Counted from the first letter of the stretch, positions 1-8,688 are shown. The stretch is 64,000 nt of DNA from an uncultured Prevotella sp. (GCA_947164965.1 CAMUYR010000003.1:157642-221641), one strand, 5' to 3'. Notes: generated by a model not told the origin, from the letters alone. Numbers and translations are program-made.

Positions 1-626
1 ATGCCTCGATGAAACCTGCCAAGGAGGTTGGTGGCGATCTGTATGGGTATGTACTCCAGGACCGCAAACTCTACTTTGCGTTGGGTGATGTCTCTGGAAA
101 AGGTGTTCCCGCCTCGCTATTCATGGCTCAGGCCACACGACTGTTCCGTACACTGGCAGCTCAAGGTATGTCGCCTGCTGAGATCTGTACACGGATGAAT
201 GATGCTCTGTCTGGTGAAGACAACAAGAATAGCATGTTTGTCACCTTCTTCCTCGGATTAGTAGACCTTGAAACAGGTCGTCTCTCGTTTTGTAATGCAG
301 GTCATAATCCGCCTATCCTCAATGCTCAATATATGGAGATGCAGCCTAATGCACCCATTGGCATTCTTTCTGGCATGCAGTATATTGGTGAGGAAATGGA
401 CACCATCAAGGGATGTTCACTCTTTGTCTATTCTGATGGTCTGAATGAGGCCGAGAATAACCAACAGGAGCAATTCGGAGACGAACGACTACTCGATATC
501 CTGAGTACATCAAAGTTCGACTCCGCCCGCCAAGTGATTGATACACTGGCTGCCGAAGTCGAAAAGCATCGTGATGGGGCCGAACCGAATGACGACCTTA
601 CAATGATGTGTCTGCGGATTAGCTAA
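1..626 (+). CDS. SpoIIE/PP2C-type serine phosphatase, 3' part
   Basis: This is the C-terminal part of a PP2C-like phosphatase of the SpoIIE/RsbU family, which dephosphorylates serine or threonine on partner-switching regulators. The reading frame is open from base 3, so the gene begins before the window; the ATG at base 9 is internal. Seen: the family opening PAKEVGGD close to the left edge, GDVSGKGVPASL, NAGHNPP, YSDGLNEA and the closing DDLTMMCLRI, which together cover the metal-binding aspartates of the fold. Sensor or HAMP domains usually lie N-terminal to this region but are outside the window. It ends 12 bases before the stop of the convergent DUF1846 gene. Its target is unknown. Confidence 0.9.
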   Translation, partial: ASMKPAKEVGGDLYGYVLQDRKLYFALGDVSGKGVPASLFMAQATRLFRTLAAQGMSPAEICTRMNDALSGEDNKNSMFVTFFLGLVDLETGRLSFCNAGHNPPILNAQYMEMQPNAPIGILSGMQYIGEEMDTIKGCSLFVYSDGLNEAENNQQEQFGDERLLDILSTSKFDSARQVIDTLAAEVEKHRDGAEPNDDLTMMCLRIS

Positions 627-638
627 CCCGCTTAGTCA

Positions 639-2102
639 TTATTTCTTCTTGACAGGATCGCAGGTAAGGCCACAGCCCAGTTTCTTGAAGATTTTACGAT
701 CTACCTCGCTGAGCATCACCGTAGTATGCACCTGACAATCACGTAGTTGTGGCAACTGTTCAAGAGCTTTGCGGCAGTTGTCATCGTTGGTCGAGAGCAC
801 AGAGAGGGCTACCAGCACTTCATCAGTATGCAGGCGTGGATTCTTGCCTCCCAAGTATTCAATCTTCGTCTTTTGTACAGGCTCTATCAGACTTTGTGGA
901 ATCAGCTTGATCTCATGGTCGATGCCTGCAAGATGCTTGGTGGCATTCAGCAGCAATGCTGCACTACATCCTAACAGAGGTGATGATTTAGCGGTGATGA
1001 TAGTTCCGTCTTCCAGTTCGATGGCTGCTGCTGTCTGTCCGCTCTCTATTTTCTTCTCGTAGGCTGCTACCGTAACCTTGCGTGTGGCTGTTGATATCTT
1101 GGCCTGATTGAAGAGCATGCGGATCTTGTTGACCTCACTCTCGTTATCAGCCCCATTGGCCATCTTGTTGGTAGCATCATAGAATCTACGGATAATCTCG
1201 TCGAGGCTGGCCTGACAGCACACCTCGTCATCGCTGATACAGAAGCCCACCATGTTGACACCCATATCCGTTGGCGACTTATATGGATTTTCGCCATAGA
1301 TACCCTCAAAGAGTGCGTTCAACACAGGAAATATCTCGACGTCGCGATTATAGTTGACAGCTGTTTTCCCATAGGCCTCCAGATGGAAGGGGTCAATCAT
1401 GTTCACATCGTTAAGGTCGGCAGTAGCAGCCTCGTAGGCGATGTTAACAGGATGTTTTAGGGGCAGGTTCCAGACGGGGAATGTCTCAAACTTGGCGTAA
1501 CCAGCACGGATACCACGCCTGTTCTCGTTGTAGAGTTGAGAGAGACAGGTTGCCATTTTGCCTGATCCAGGACCAGGGGCGGTGACGATAACCAATGGGC
1601 GTGTGGTTTCCACATAGTCGTTCTTGCCAAAACCCTCGTCACTGGCAATGAGATCCACATTGTGGGGATAACCGTCGATGGGGTAGTGGATATACGACTT
1701 GATACCCTCTCTGCGCAGACGGTGGCGGAACTGATCTGCTGCATGCTGACCATTATAGTGGGTAATCACTACTGATCCCACCATGAAGTCACGACGCATA
1801 AACTCATCGCGCAATCTCAGCACGTCTTCGTCGTAGGTGATACCTAAATCTGCCCGTATCTTGTTCTTCTCGATGTCCTCGGCACTGATGACAATCAGTA
1901 TCTCGATGCTGTCGCGCAACTGTGCCAGCATGCGCAACTTCGAATCGGGTTTGAAGCCAGGAAGAACGCGTGAGGCATGATGGTCGTCAAAGAGTTTGCC
2001 ACCCAGTTCCAGATACAGTTTTCCGTCAAATTGAGCTATTCGTTCACGAATATGCTCTGATTGAATCTTGAGATATTTCTCGTTATCAAAACCTATCTTC
2101 AT
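639..2102 (-). CDS. DUF1846 (UPF0371) family protein
   Basis: A 487-residue protein that matches the DUF1846/UPF0371 family at full length. It opens with MKIGFDNEKYL and contains the family blocks YLELGGKLFDDHHASRVLPG and VVTAPGPGSGK. Members have been solved structurally but have no settled reaction; the glycine-rich APGPGSGK segment near residue 175 resembles a phosphate-binding loop. The protein is probably cytoplasmic, as no signal peptide or membrane segment is seen. Its ATG overlaps the yidC stop by four bases (2099-2102), so it is very likely translated together with yidC. That pairing may be only genomic habit and does not prove a shared function. Confidence 0.88.
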   Translation of the reverse strand: MKIGFDNEKYLKIQSEHIRERIAQFDGKLYLELGGKLFDDHHASRVLPGFKPDSKLRMLAQLRDSIEILIVISAEDIEKNKIRADLGITYDEDVLRLRDEFMRRDFMVGSVVITHYNGQHAADQFRHRLRREGIKSYIHYPIDGYPHNVDLIASDEGFGKNDYVETTRPLVIVTAPGPGSGKMATCLSQLYNENRRGIRAGYAKFETFPVWNLPLKHPVNIAYEAATADLNDVNMIDPFHLEAYGKTAVNYNRDVEIFPVLNALFEGIYGENPYKSPTDMGVNMVGFCISDDEVCCQASLDEIIRRFYDATNKMANGADNESEVNKIRMLFNQAKISTATRKVTVAAYEKKIESGQTAAAIELEDGTIITAKSSPLLGCSAALLLNATKHLAGIDHEIKLIPQSLIEPVQKTKIEYLGGKNPRLHTDEVLVALSVLSTNDDNCRKALEQLPQLRDCQVHTTVMLSEVDRKIFKKLGCGLTCDPVKKK

Positions 2103-3979
2103 TTTCTACGCTGTTTTTGCATTTCTTCTGCCTGTTTCTGCATGGCTTCCAGACGGGCAGCCAAACCAGATGCCTTTTTGGGATTATTCTTGTTGGCCTG
2201 ATAGTTAGCTTCCAGAATAGCCAACAACTTCGCATCGTCCGTTGTCTTACGCAGTGTCCACATGATGGCTGCCGACATGAACAGCGATACGAAATAGTAG
2301 AAGTTCAGACCTGAAGAGTAGTCGTTAAAGATAAAGAAGAACATCAGTGGCATGATGTACATCATCCATTGCATCATCTTCATCTGCTCAGCCTGCTGAC
2401 CAACCATCTGGTCTTTCTGCTGTTGCATAGAGAACCATGTGTAGATAAGCTGTGCGGCACAGAACAGGATACACGTTAGTGACAGGTGGTCGCCAATACC
2501 CCAGATGTTCGTGCCCCATTCTATGATGGGGTCGTAGGTTGACAGGTCGCTCATCCACAGGAATGACTGACCTCTCAGTTGGATGGCGTTAGGTACGAAG
2601 AAGAACATAGCCAGCCAGATAGGCATCTGGATGAGCATGGGCAGACAACCAGACAATGGGCTGACGCCGTACTTCGAGTAGAGCGACATCATCTCCTGTT
2701 GTTTCTTCATCTGGTCCTCAGGCTTGTCATATTGTTTGGTAGCCTCTTCGAACTTGGGTTTCAGCACACGCATCTTGGCACTCGACATATAGCTCTTCTT
2801 CACCATTGGGAAGGTGATGAACTTCAGCAGGATGGTAATCAGGATTAAGACGATACCCATATTGAATCCGAAGCCTGTCAGCCAGTCGAATACATATAGT
2901 GTGAACCAACGGTTAATCCAGCGTAACAGCCACCAACCAAGGTCTACTAACTGCTCCAGATCGAGGTCTTTGCCAAAAGCACTCTGCTCCTCCACATCCT
3001 GAATCAGACGGAAGTCGTTGGGACCGATATACATCTCAAACTCAGCAGGTGTCTTGCCAGTTGGATCGAAGGCAGTCTTCAATTTGGCATCGAACATCTT
3101 CAGATAACCCGTACCTTTCTCGTCCATCGTACTGGTCAGTGTCGCTCCGGCTGCAAAGTTTTCCTTAGCGATGAAGGCTACACTGAAGAACTGGTTGCGG
3201 AAGGCAATCCAGTCGGTAGGCTCTTCTGTCTGCTCCTGCTTGTCGCTACTTTCCGATAGCTTGTCAGTTCCGCCCTTTGTCTCCTTATAATATATAGAGG
3301 TATAGCGGTTCTCGAATGAATAGCCCTTCTCCTGCTGACGGCAGTGGTCGGTCCATTCTATCTCCATTTCCTTATATGAAGGCGCAAAGATGTTGGCCAG
3401 TCCCTTGGTTTCCAGTGAGAGCGACAACAGATAGTCCTTGCCCAAACGATAGTGCAACGCTATCTCACCACCGTTCTGTGCCTGTGCCGTCATAGTGACA
3501 GTCGAATCGGTCTGTTCACTGGGGGTAAAGAACATGTCGCTGGTTACGATGTTGTCCTGCTTGCCAGCCAACATGAAGTTCATGTTCTGGTCATTCTCGT
3601 CAAACAGCGTCACATCCTGCTGTCCGTCAATGCTCTTGAAGTTCTTGATGACTGCTTTGCGGATGACGCCACCCTTTGTGTCGAGGGTCAGTTCCAACTT
3701 CTGGTTCTTCAGTACGATCTTCTGGGAAGTACCGCTGAGAGCCTGATGGAACAAGGCTGTGGTGTCGGCTTGGGTTGCTGCGTCAGCAATGGAATCGCTG
3801 ACCATTTTCTTGTCTGCAGCCTCTTTGGCTGCTTTCTCTGCCTTTTCTTTGGCAACAGCAGCAATGGAGTCTTGCATTCTGGCGGCTTCTATCTGCTCTG
3901 CCGAAGGCTGGTTCCACCAACTGAAACCAATGAGCACAAGGGCAATAAGCGCAAAGCCGATAAGCGTGTCTTTATTCAT
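2099..3979 (-). CDS. yidC: Membrane protein insertase YidC
   Basis: YidC/Oxa1 insertase of 626 residues, which places proteins in the inner membrane alone or with SecYEG. Seen: an N-terminal membrane anchor (about residues 5-22), an Ala/Lys-rich linker, a periplasmic beta domain (about 60-330), then the conserved C-terminal membrane core with segments near WWLLRWINRWFTLYVFDWL and LILITILLKFITFPM, and a basic tail that can contact ribosomes. Length agrees with the long Gram-negative form. The start at 3979 lies 41 bases after a TAnnTTTG promoter box on the minus strand (4021-4028), and the DUF1846 gene follows with a 4-base overlap. Confidence 0.96.
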   Translation of the reverse strand: MNKDTLIGFALIALVLIGFSWWNQPSAEQIEAARMQDSIAAVAKEKAEKAAKEAADKKMVSDSIADAATQADTTALFHQALSGTSQKIVLKNQKLELTLDTKGGVIRKAVIKNFKSIDGQQDVTLFDENDQNMNFMLAGKQDNIVTSDMFFTPSEQTDSTVTMTAQAQNGGEIALHYRLGKDYLLSLSLETKGLANIFAPSYKEMEIEWTDHCRQQEKGYSFENRYTSIYYKETKGGTDKLSESSDKQEQTEEPTDWIAFRNQFFSVAFIAKENFAAGATLTSTMDEKGTGYLKMFDAKLKTAFDPTGKTPAEFEMYIGPNDFRLIQDVEEQSAFGKDLDLEQLVDLGWWLLRWINRWFTLYVFDWLTGFGFNMGIVLILITILLKFITFPMVKKSYMSSAKMRVLKPKFEEATKQYDKPEDQMKKQQEMMSLYSKYGVSPLSGCLPMLIQMPIWLAMFFFVPNAIQLRGQSFLWMSDLSTYDPIIEWGTNIWGIGDHLSLTCILFCAAQLIYTWFSMQQQKDQMVGQQAEQMKMMQWMMYIMPLMFFFIFNDYSSGLNFYYFVSLFMSAAIMWTLRKTTDDAKLLAILEANYQANKNNPKKASGLAARLEAMQKQAEEMQKQRRK

Positions 3980-4020
3980 TTCGTCTTTATGTTTTTATTT
4001 CTATTTGCTCAATCAAGGTG

Positions 4021-4080
4021 CAAAGGTACAAAAAAATAAGGAATAATGAATTATGAATTAAGAATTTTTTCGTATCTTTG
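4021..4080. promoter_or_regulatory. Divergent promoters for yidC and the DUF3078 gene
   Basis: Minus-strand box TACCTTTG at 4021-4028 faces yidC, and plus-strand box TATCTTTG at 4073-4080 faces the DUF3078 gene. Both fit the Bacteroidetes -7 consensus TAnnTTTG. The plus-strand box ends only 8 bases before the ATG at 4089, so that transcript should have almost no leader. The -33 elements are not obvious, because the region upstream of the plus box is filled by heptad repeats. Confidence 0.65.
4041..4068. repeat. Four tandem 7-bp repeats (GAATWWW type)
   Basis: Four consecutive heptads GAATAAT, GAATTAT, GAATTAA and GAATTTT fill 4041-4068 and stop 4 bases before the plus-strand -7 box. They occupy the place where a -33 element would sit. 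Confidence 0.7.
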
Positions 4081-4088
4081 CAGCGATT

Positions 4089-5414
4089 ATGAAGTACAGA
4101 TACATTTTTATACTAATGTCAGCCGTGCTGATGACCTTACCAGTATCAGCCCAGCGTAAGAGCAAAAAGGCCTCAAAAGCTGCCGTTGCTGTGGCCGATA
4201 CAGTAATGAAACATGATACGGCTCTTGTCGTGAAGAACTATATCGATTCGCTGACGGTCCTTCGTCAGCAGTTAGATTCGCTACAGCGTGTCAATGAATC
4301 GTTACGTTCAGAAGTCAGCGATGGTCGCTATTTCCGCCTGTTTGCACCTACCACCTTCTATCATTCTGGTGCTAACAAGACCTTTGCCCTGAATCCTCAG
4401 AAGGGCGACGAGGTGACCGATGCTATCGATGCGGCATTGATGGATCTTTATATGCGTCGTCCTGACCTGGTGAAGGATAACGAGAGCCATCTGCGTGAGG
4501 TTGGTTCTATTCGTACGGATGTCAACCAGGAAATAAAACAACAGGTGGAGTTGACGGAGAAGGCTGCTCCTGTTCCTGATGAGCCGGAGGCTGTACCCAT
4601 TGGTTTGGTAGTTGTCAAACCAAATTTCTGGAAGTTCAAGGGTGATGGCTATCTGCAGTTCCTTCAGAACTATGTGTCTAACAACTGGTATAAGGGTGGC
4701 GAGAGCAACTATTCAGCAGTAGGAGCTGTGACGCTCGACCTGAACTATAACGATAAGGACAAGATTACTTTCGACAACAAGCTCGAGATGAAACTTGGCT
4801 TCCAGACATCTCGTACCGACTCTGTTCATAAGTTTAAGACTAACAACGACCTGATCCGTCTGACCAGCAAGTTGGGACTTCAGGCACATAAGCGTTGGTA
4901 CTATACCTTACAGCTACTGGCTTGGACGCAGTTTACCAAAGGTCTGAAGGCCAACGACGAATTTGTCTACTCAGACTTCTTCTCTCCCTTCAACCTCAAT
5001 ATCGGTGTCGGTATGGAGTATAAGGTTGAGGCGATGAACAAGAAGCTAACGGGTAGTCTTAACTTCCTGCCACTCTCGTTCAATTTCATCTATGTGGGAC
5101 GTCAGAATCTGGCTTCGCGTTATGGTATCTCTGGCGACCACCATACTCGCGAGAACTTTGGTTCCAATTTTACAGCCGATCTGAAGTGGCAGCTGGCAGA
5201 ACAGATAGCTTGGAAGACGCGCTTCTATGCTTTCACCTCTTACGATCGAGCCTTGATAGAGTGGGAAAACCAGATAGAGCTGAAGGTGACGAAGTATATC
5301 TCTGCCAACCTGTTCCTCTATCCACGTTTCGACGATTCCAATGCCCGCGACGACAAGATGGGCTACTTCCAGTTCCAGGAGTACAGTTCGATAGGACTCA
5401 CCTATTCGTTCTAA
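4089..5414 (+). CDS. DUF3078 family outer-membrane protein
   Basis: A 441-residue secreted protein of the DUF3078 family, found mainly in Bacteroidetes, of unknown function. Seen: a signal peptide ending VSAQ (about residue 22), a Lys/Ala-rich stretch, a short coiled-coil-like segment (SLTVLRQQLDSLQRVNESL), and a C-terminal half of alternating strands that starts NFWKFKGDGYLQFLQNYVSNNW and ends in the aromatic residue of IGLTYSF. That ending is typical of outer-membrane beta barrels, so a barrel of roughly 220 residues is likely. The start at 4089 is set by the promoter box just upstream and by the signal peptide. A strong hairpin terminator follows. Confidence 0.85.
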   Translation: MKYRYIFILMSAVLMTLPVSAQRKSKKASKAAVAVADTVMKHDTALVVKNYIDSLTVLRQQLDSLQRVNESLRSEVSDGRYFRLFAPTTFYHSGANKTFALNPQKGDEVTDAIDAALMDLYMRRPDLVKDNESHLREVGSIRTDVNQEIKQQVELTEKAAPVPDEPEAVPIGLVVVKPNFWKFKGDGYLQFLQNYVSNNWYKGGESNYSAVGAVTLDLNYNDKDKITFDNKLEMKLGFQTSRTDSVHKFKTNNDLIRLTSKLGLQAHKRWYYTLQLLAWTQFTKGLKANDEFVYSDFFSPFNLNIGVGMEYKVEAMNKKLTGSLNFLPLSFNFIYVGRQNLASRYGISGDHHTRENFGSNFTADLKWQLAEQIAWKTRFYAFTSYDRALIEWENQIELKVTKYISANLFLYPRFDDSNARDDKMGYFQFQEYSSIGLTYSF

Positions 5415-5419
5415 AATAA

Positions 5420-5446
5420 AAAGCACTGCTCAAACGGCAGTGCTTT
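5420..5446. terminator. Bidirectional hairpin terminator
   Basis: A perfect 10-bp stem (AAAGCACTGC at 5420-5429 with GCAGTGCTTT at 5437-5446) with a 7-base loop lies between the convergent DUF3078 and DUF1573 genes. The A-rich left side and T-rich right side allow it to work on both strands. Confidence 0.85.
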
Positions 5447-5447
5447 A

Positions 5448-5474
5448 TTCTTTAACTTCTCTAACTTCTTCAAG
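5448..5474. repeat. Three tandem 9-bp repeats
   Basis: Pyrimidine-rich nonamers TTCTTTAAC, TTCTCTAAC and TTCTTCAAG lie directly after the terminator and before the stop of the minus-strand DUF1573 gene. Confidence 0.55.
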
Positions 5475-5479
5475 AATCA

Positions 5480-5872
5480 CTATTTCTCAGCTTCCGTCAT
5501 ATCGCCTTCTATATAGAGGCGAGTCATTTCAACAGCTCCGTTAGTGCGAACGGTGATTGACTTCTTGAAGTGACCAGGAAACTTACCGGCACCATTGTAG
5601 GTTACCTTGATTTCGCCCTTCTCACCTGGCTGAACGGGAGTCTTGGTATATTCAGGCACGGTGCAGCCACAAGAGGCAATAGCCTGATTGACTACCAGGG
5701 GCTGTTCGCCTACGTTAGTGTAGGTGAAAGTACAGGTTACCTTAGGTTCCTTCTCAGAAAAGGTTCCGAAGTTGTGCGAAGTCTTATCAAACTTGATTTC
5801 TGCGGGCTTCTGAGCCATAGCTGTTGTCAAACAGCCTACCAGCATCAGTGCCATAACTATCATTTTTTTCAT
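5480..5872 (-). CDS. DUF1573 domain secreted protein
   Basis: A small secreted protein (about 130 residues) with a signal peptide MKKMIVMALMLVGCLTTAMA and one DUF1573 immunoglobulin-like domain (PF07610). Typical residues are HNFGTF near the start of the domain and the central SCGCT motif, with strands up to VEMTRLYIEGD. The family is common in Bacteroidetes and its role is unknown; it is expected in the periplasm or on the surface. The start is taken at 5872, with ATG 5878 as the alternative. A longer frame to 5908 is rejected because it runs through the promoter box at 5906-5913 and would place 10 non-signal residues before the signal peptide. Confidence 0.88.
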   Translation of the reverse strand: MKKMIVMALMLVGCLTTAMAQKPAEIKFDKTSHNFGTFSEKEPKVTCTFTYTNVGEQPLVVNQAIASCGCTVPEYTKTPVQPGEKGEIKVTYNGAGKFPGHFKKSITVRTNGAVEMTRLYIEGDMTEAEK

Positions 5873-5905
5873 TTCCATTCTTGTTTTTGGGTGAATAAAT
5901 CGATG

Positions 5906-5913
5906 CAAAAGTA
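5906..5913 (-). promoter_or_regulatory. Promoter -7 box of the DUF1573 gene
   Basis: TACTTTTG on the minus strand fits TAnnTTTG. It predicts a transcript start near 5901 and a leader of roughly 25 bases. Confidence 0.55.
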
Positions 5914-5967
5914 AGGCATTTTCCTTATACCTGTATCATTCTGCCCGCTATTTTTAGTTAATTTAAC

Positions 5968-6591
5968 TCACAGCAACTTCTGTTCAAGAACGTTTCTTAC
6001 CAGTCCAACGGTGTTTCTCACGTTGAATTTGGCCAGTAGTCGTTTGCGATACCAGTTAACGGTTTCTGTGCTCAGATTTAGGTCTAAGGCTATTTCCGGA
6101 TTGGTATGTCCGTCGCAGATGCGGCGAAGAATCTTCTTCTCCACATCCGTCAGGACCACGCTATGGCTTTTACCCTCACGCAGGATGTTCTCTACTTGTG
6201 GCGAGACATACTGTTGCTTTTGCCACACGCTGACAATGGCTTGTATCAGTTCCTCAATGGGCGAACTCTTCAGCACATAGCCGTGGGCACCACACTCCAC
6301 CATCCGTTGAATCATAGAATACTCATCGTGTATAGTGACAGCAACCACTCTGACGTTCTGATAGGTGCTGACTATCTGCTGGCAGAAAGCCACACCATCG
6401 CCATCAGGCATGGAGAGGTCGAGCAACAGCACGTCTGGACGCCGTTCCTGTAAGGCTACCCTGCAGGCTTCCAAAGTGTTGAAGGTACGGCTGACGTGGG
6501 CCTTACCGCTTTTGTTAATCATCTCAGAAAGACCCTCGCACACCATCTGGTGATCGTCTGCGATATATACATCTATAAGATATTTTTTCAT
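5968..6591 (-). CDS. LuxR/NarL-type response regulator
   Basis: A 207-residue response regulator. Seen: a receiver domain (about 5-120) with the acidic pair in ADDHQM, the phospho-acceptor Asp in LLLDLSMP (about residue 57) and the switch lysine in VLKSS; then a LuxR-type helix-turn-helix (about 145-205) with CDGHTNPEIALDLNLSTETV and KFNVRN. It should act as a DNA-binding transcription factor when phosphorylated. It overlaps the upstream histidine kinase gene by four bases (6588-6591), so the two form a coupled two-component pair. The target genes cannot be read from the sequence. Confidence 0.93.
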   Translation of the reverse strand: MKKYLIDVYIADDHQMVCEGLSEMINKSGKAHVSRTFNTLEACRVALQERRPDVLLLDLSMPDGDGVAFCQQIVSTYQNVRVVAVTIHDEYSMIQRMVECGAHGYVLKSSPIEELIQAIVSVWQKQQYVSPQVENILREGKSHSVVLTDVEKKILRRICDGHTNPEIALDLNLSTETVNWYRKRLLAKFNVRNTVGLVRNVLEQKLL

Positions 6592-8477
6592 AATGGCAAA
6601 GTAATATGAATGTCTGTTCCTTTTCCGTTGGCTGTAACGATATTCGTCTGTCCTTTGTAGGGTGCTATGCGCTCTCTGATGTTCTGTAGTCCCATACCCT
6701 CTGTTCCTTCCTGCATTCCTTTGCCGTCATCGCTGACGGTCAGCGTCACCTCCTTCTCGTCCTGCATCAACTGGATATCGATGCTTGATGCCTCAGCGTG
6801 TTTCAGCGCGTTGTTCACCAGTTCGTAGGCGCAGCGGTAGAGAACGAGTTCCTTATCTCGGTCTAATCGTATATCGCCAACGGCTTGGAAATGTGCGTGA
6901 GGTACTGATATGGCGAAGTCATTAAGTGCTGATACGAGACCGTTTTTCAATAGTTCCTCAGGCATCAGGTGATGGGCAGTACGACGCAGTTCAACAATAA
7001 TCTTATCGAGCAATTGGATGTATTCACTCCCCTCGTCCTTTGGAGAGGGGGTGGGGGTGAGGCTTCTCATCCGCAATAAAGATAACATGCCGCCAAGTCC
7101 GTCATGTAAGTCGCGGGCCAGTATGCGGCGCTCCTTAGTTTCAGTCTCTAGAGCCACTTTTGCTACCAACAAGGCTTTTTTGCGACGCTGAATCACCACT
7201 ATCAGAATACAGCCAGCTACTAAGGCGGCAATAGCGATGATAGCTGCAACAAATAACCAGCGGTAAAGTCCGCGTTCCTTGTCGAGGGTTGCAATCTGTG
7301 CCTCCTTCTTCTGTGTCTCATAGAGTACTTCCATCTGTGACAGTCCACTCTGGTAGTGGTCGGTAGCATAGCGGCTCATGATGTCGTACACCTTATTGAT
7401 GTATATACGAGCCTTGTCTTTCTGCCCCAGTTCCGTGTAAATCTCTGCCAGCAGCATATAGCCGCCCTTGTCGGCATAGGTCGCCGTTGAGTCGGGGTGG
7501 ATGCTGCGAAGGCCGTAATCCAGCGCCTCGTGCCAACGTTTCTCAGCCATAGCCACCTCACAGGCTGCCATATAGATGGTGCTAACGTCTTCGAACATCA
7601 TTTGCGAGTTATCAATGTATGACAGCGCCTTCTGGACACAGCGTTTGGCAGCAGCTACATCTTTGTGACCTTCCATCAGCAGGATTCGAGCCTTGAAAGC
7701 CGTCATGATAGCATAGTCCACAGGTTCTTCTGTGCGGTGCTCTTGGAAATAGGCCAACACCTCATTGACCGTCTTTAACGCCTTATCGTAATCGCCTTGG
7801 TTGAAGTATACGCCTACGAGTCCTTTCTTGGGAAACGTCATCATCAGCGTGTCGCCAGTTTCCTTGCCCTTCTTGATGGCTTTCAGGTAGTTGCGCTCCG
7901 CCTCGTCCAGATTATCCATCTGCCCGTACAGTTCACCGACGTTGTAGTAGAGGATGACCTGGCTCTCTAACCAATTATATTTCTCGAAGATAGGCAATGC
8001 CATTTGATAGTAGTGGATGGCCAGATGAGCCTTGTCCTGCATATTGTAAACATTGCCGATAGCACCATAGAGCGCCGAGTATGCATCATCAATAGTCGTC
8101 TGATCATAACGCTTGTCGTGCTTCATGCTATCTACTACCGCCAGTGCCTGTTGGAAGATGCGGATGGCCTCGTCGTACTCTTCACGTGCATAATACATCT
8201 GTGCGAAACGGCGTAGCACACCTTGACGAATTCTTAAACCATTCAGCTCGTAGCTCAGCGCTAAAGCCTTGTGGCCGTAGCCTGTGGCCTTAGCGGAGTC
8301 GTAAGGCAGGTAGCCGCGCATCAGTTCGTCGTAGGCTCTCAGCAAATCTTCCCCTTTAGGCGGGTTATTGCTTTCCAATGCTGCCTCCAAGGAGTCGACA
8401 CGTGCATTGCGATAGTCATTGTAGGCTTCCGCTGTCAGACAGACAACTAGGCAGATGATAAGAACGTTTATTCTCAT
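6588..8477 (-). CDS. TPR-containing sensor histidine kinase (HisKA_3/NarX type)
   Basis: A 629-residue kinase with signal peptide (ends near LTAEAY), an extracytoplasmic array of tetratricopeptide-like repeats (about 60-370), one membrane helix (about 405-430, followed by RRKK), a HisKA_3 dimerisation domain with ARDLHDGLGG (His about 458) and a HATPase domain with ELVNNALKHA (about 552) and SDDGKGM. This build is common in Bacteroidetes sensors. Odd: residues about 472-484 (LTPTPSPKDEG) are the translation of a palindromic repeat inserted in frame (7026-7064). The start is the ATG at 8477; a TTG at 8498 lies inside the promoter box and is rejected. The gene overlaps its regulator by four bases. 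Confidence 0.92.
   Translation of the reverse strand: MRINVLIICLVVCLTAEAYNDYRNARVDSLEAALESNNPPKGEDLLRAYDELMRGYLPYDSAKATGYGHKALALSYELNGLRIRQGVLRRFAQMYYAREEYDEAIRIFQQALAVVDSMKHDKRYDQTTIDDAYSALYGAIGNVYNMQDKAHLAIHYYQMALPIFEKYNWLESQVILYYNVGELYGQMDNLDEAERNYLKAIKKGKETGDTLMMTFPKKGLVGVYFNQGDYDKALKTVNEVLAYFQEHRTEEPVDYAIMTAFKARILLMEGHKDVAAAKRCVQKALSYIDNSQMMFEDVSTIYMAACEVAMAEKRWHEALDYGLRSIHPDSTATYADKGGYMLLAEIYTELGQKDKARIYINKVYDIMSRYATDHYQSGLSQMEVLYETQKKEAQIATLDKERGLYRWLFVAAIIAIAALVAGCILIVVIQRRKKALLVAKVALETETKERRILARDLHDGLGGMLSLLRMRSLTPTPSPKDEGSEYIQLLDKIIVELRRTAHHLMPEELLKNGLVSALNDFAISVPHAHFQAVGDIRLDRDKELVLYRCAYELVNNALKHAEASSIDIQLMQDEKEVTLTVSDDGKGMQEGTEGMGLQNIRERIAPYKGQTNIVTANGKGTDIHITLPL
7026..7064. repeat. 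REP-like palindromic repeat inside the histidine kinase gene
   Basis: About 39 bases with a hairpin between CCCTC and GAGGG arms and a G-rich flank (GGGGGTGGGGGTGAGG). On the minus strand it reads as LTPTPSPKDEG, the peptide produced when this well-known class of dispersed bacterial repeat is translated. It keeps the reading frame of the kinase. Confidence 0.6.
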
Positions 8478-8484
8478 AACAACT

Positions 8485-8492
8485 GCAAAGAT
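8485..8492 (-). promoter_or_regulatory. Promoter -7 box of the two-component operon
   Basis: TATCTTTG on the minus strand, with only 7 bases between it and the ATG at 8477. The transcript is predicted to be leaderless or nearly so. Confidence 0.6.
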
Positions 8493-8555
8493 ACACAAAT
8501 AATTTCAATAACGCCTCTTTAGTATCAAAAAACGCAGGTCTTTGTCCGTCTGTTA

Positions 8556-8571
8556 CCACCCAAATGGGTGG
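8556..8571. promoter_or_regulatory. Inverted repeat, possible operator
   Basis: CCACCC at 8556-8561 pairs with GGGTGG at 8566-8571 around an AAAT loop. It lies between two divergent promoters, where a terminator makes little sense, so an operator for the kinase operon or for the OmpA-like gene is the better guess. Confidence 0.3.
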
Positions 8572-8633
8572 ATATTTTGCTTGTTTCTTTAATTTTACGC
8601 TTGAAATCTGCTGTTGTTTTGTAATAATATGCT

Positions 8634-8641
8634 TAACTTTG
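8634..8641 (+). promoter_or_regulatory. Promoter -7 box of the OmpA-like gene
   Basis: TAACTTTG fits TAnnTTTG. A TTG at 8614-8616 may be the -33 element, with a rather short spacing of 17 bases. The leader would be about 45 bases. Confidence 0.5.
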
Positions 8642-8688
8642 GAGAAGAGAATTAAACGAAATTAATAACTAATAACAAGACAGTGAAT

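Noticed and set aside
8478..8498. TTG start of the histidine kinase
   Set aside because: The TTG is part of the TATCTTTG promoter box. The same false start appears at 18624, 18670 and 52934.
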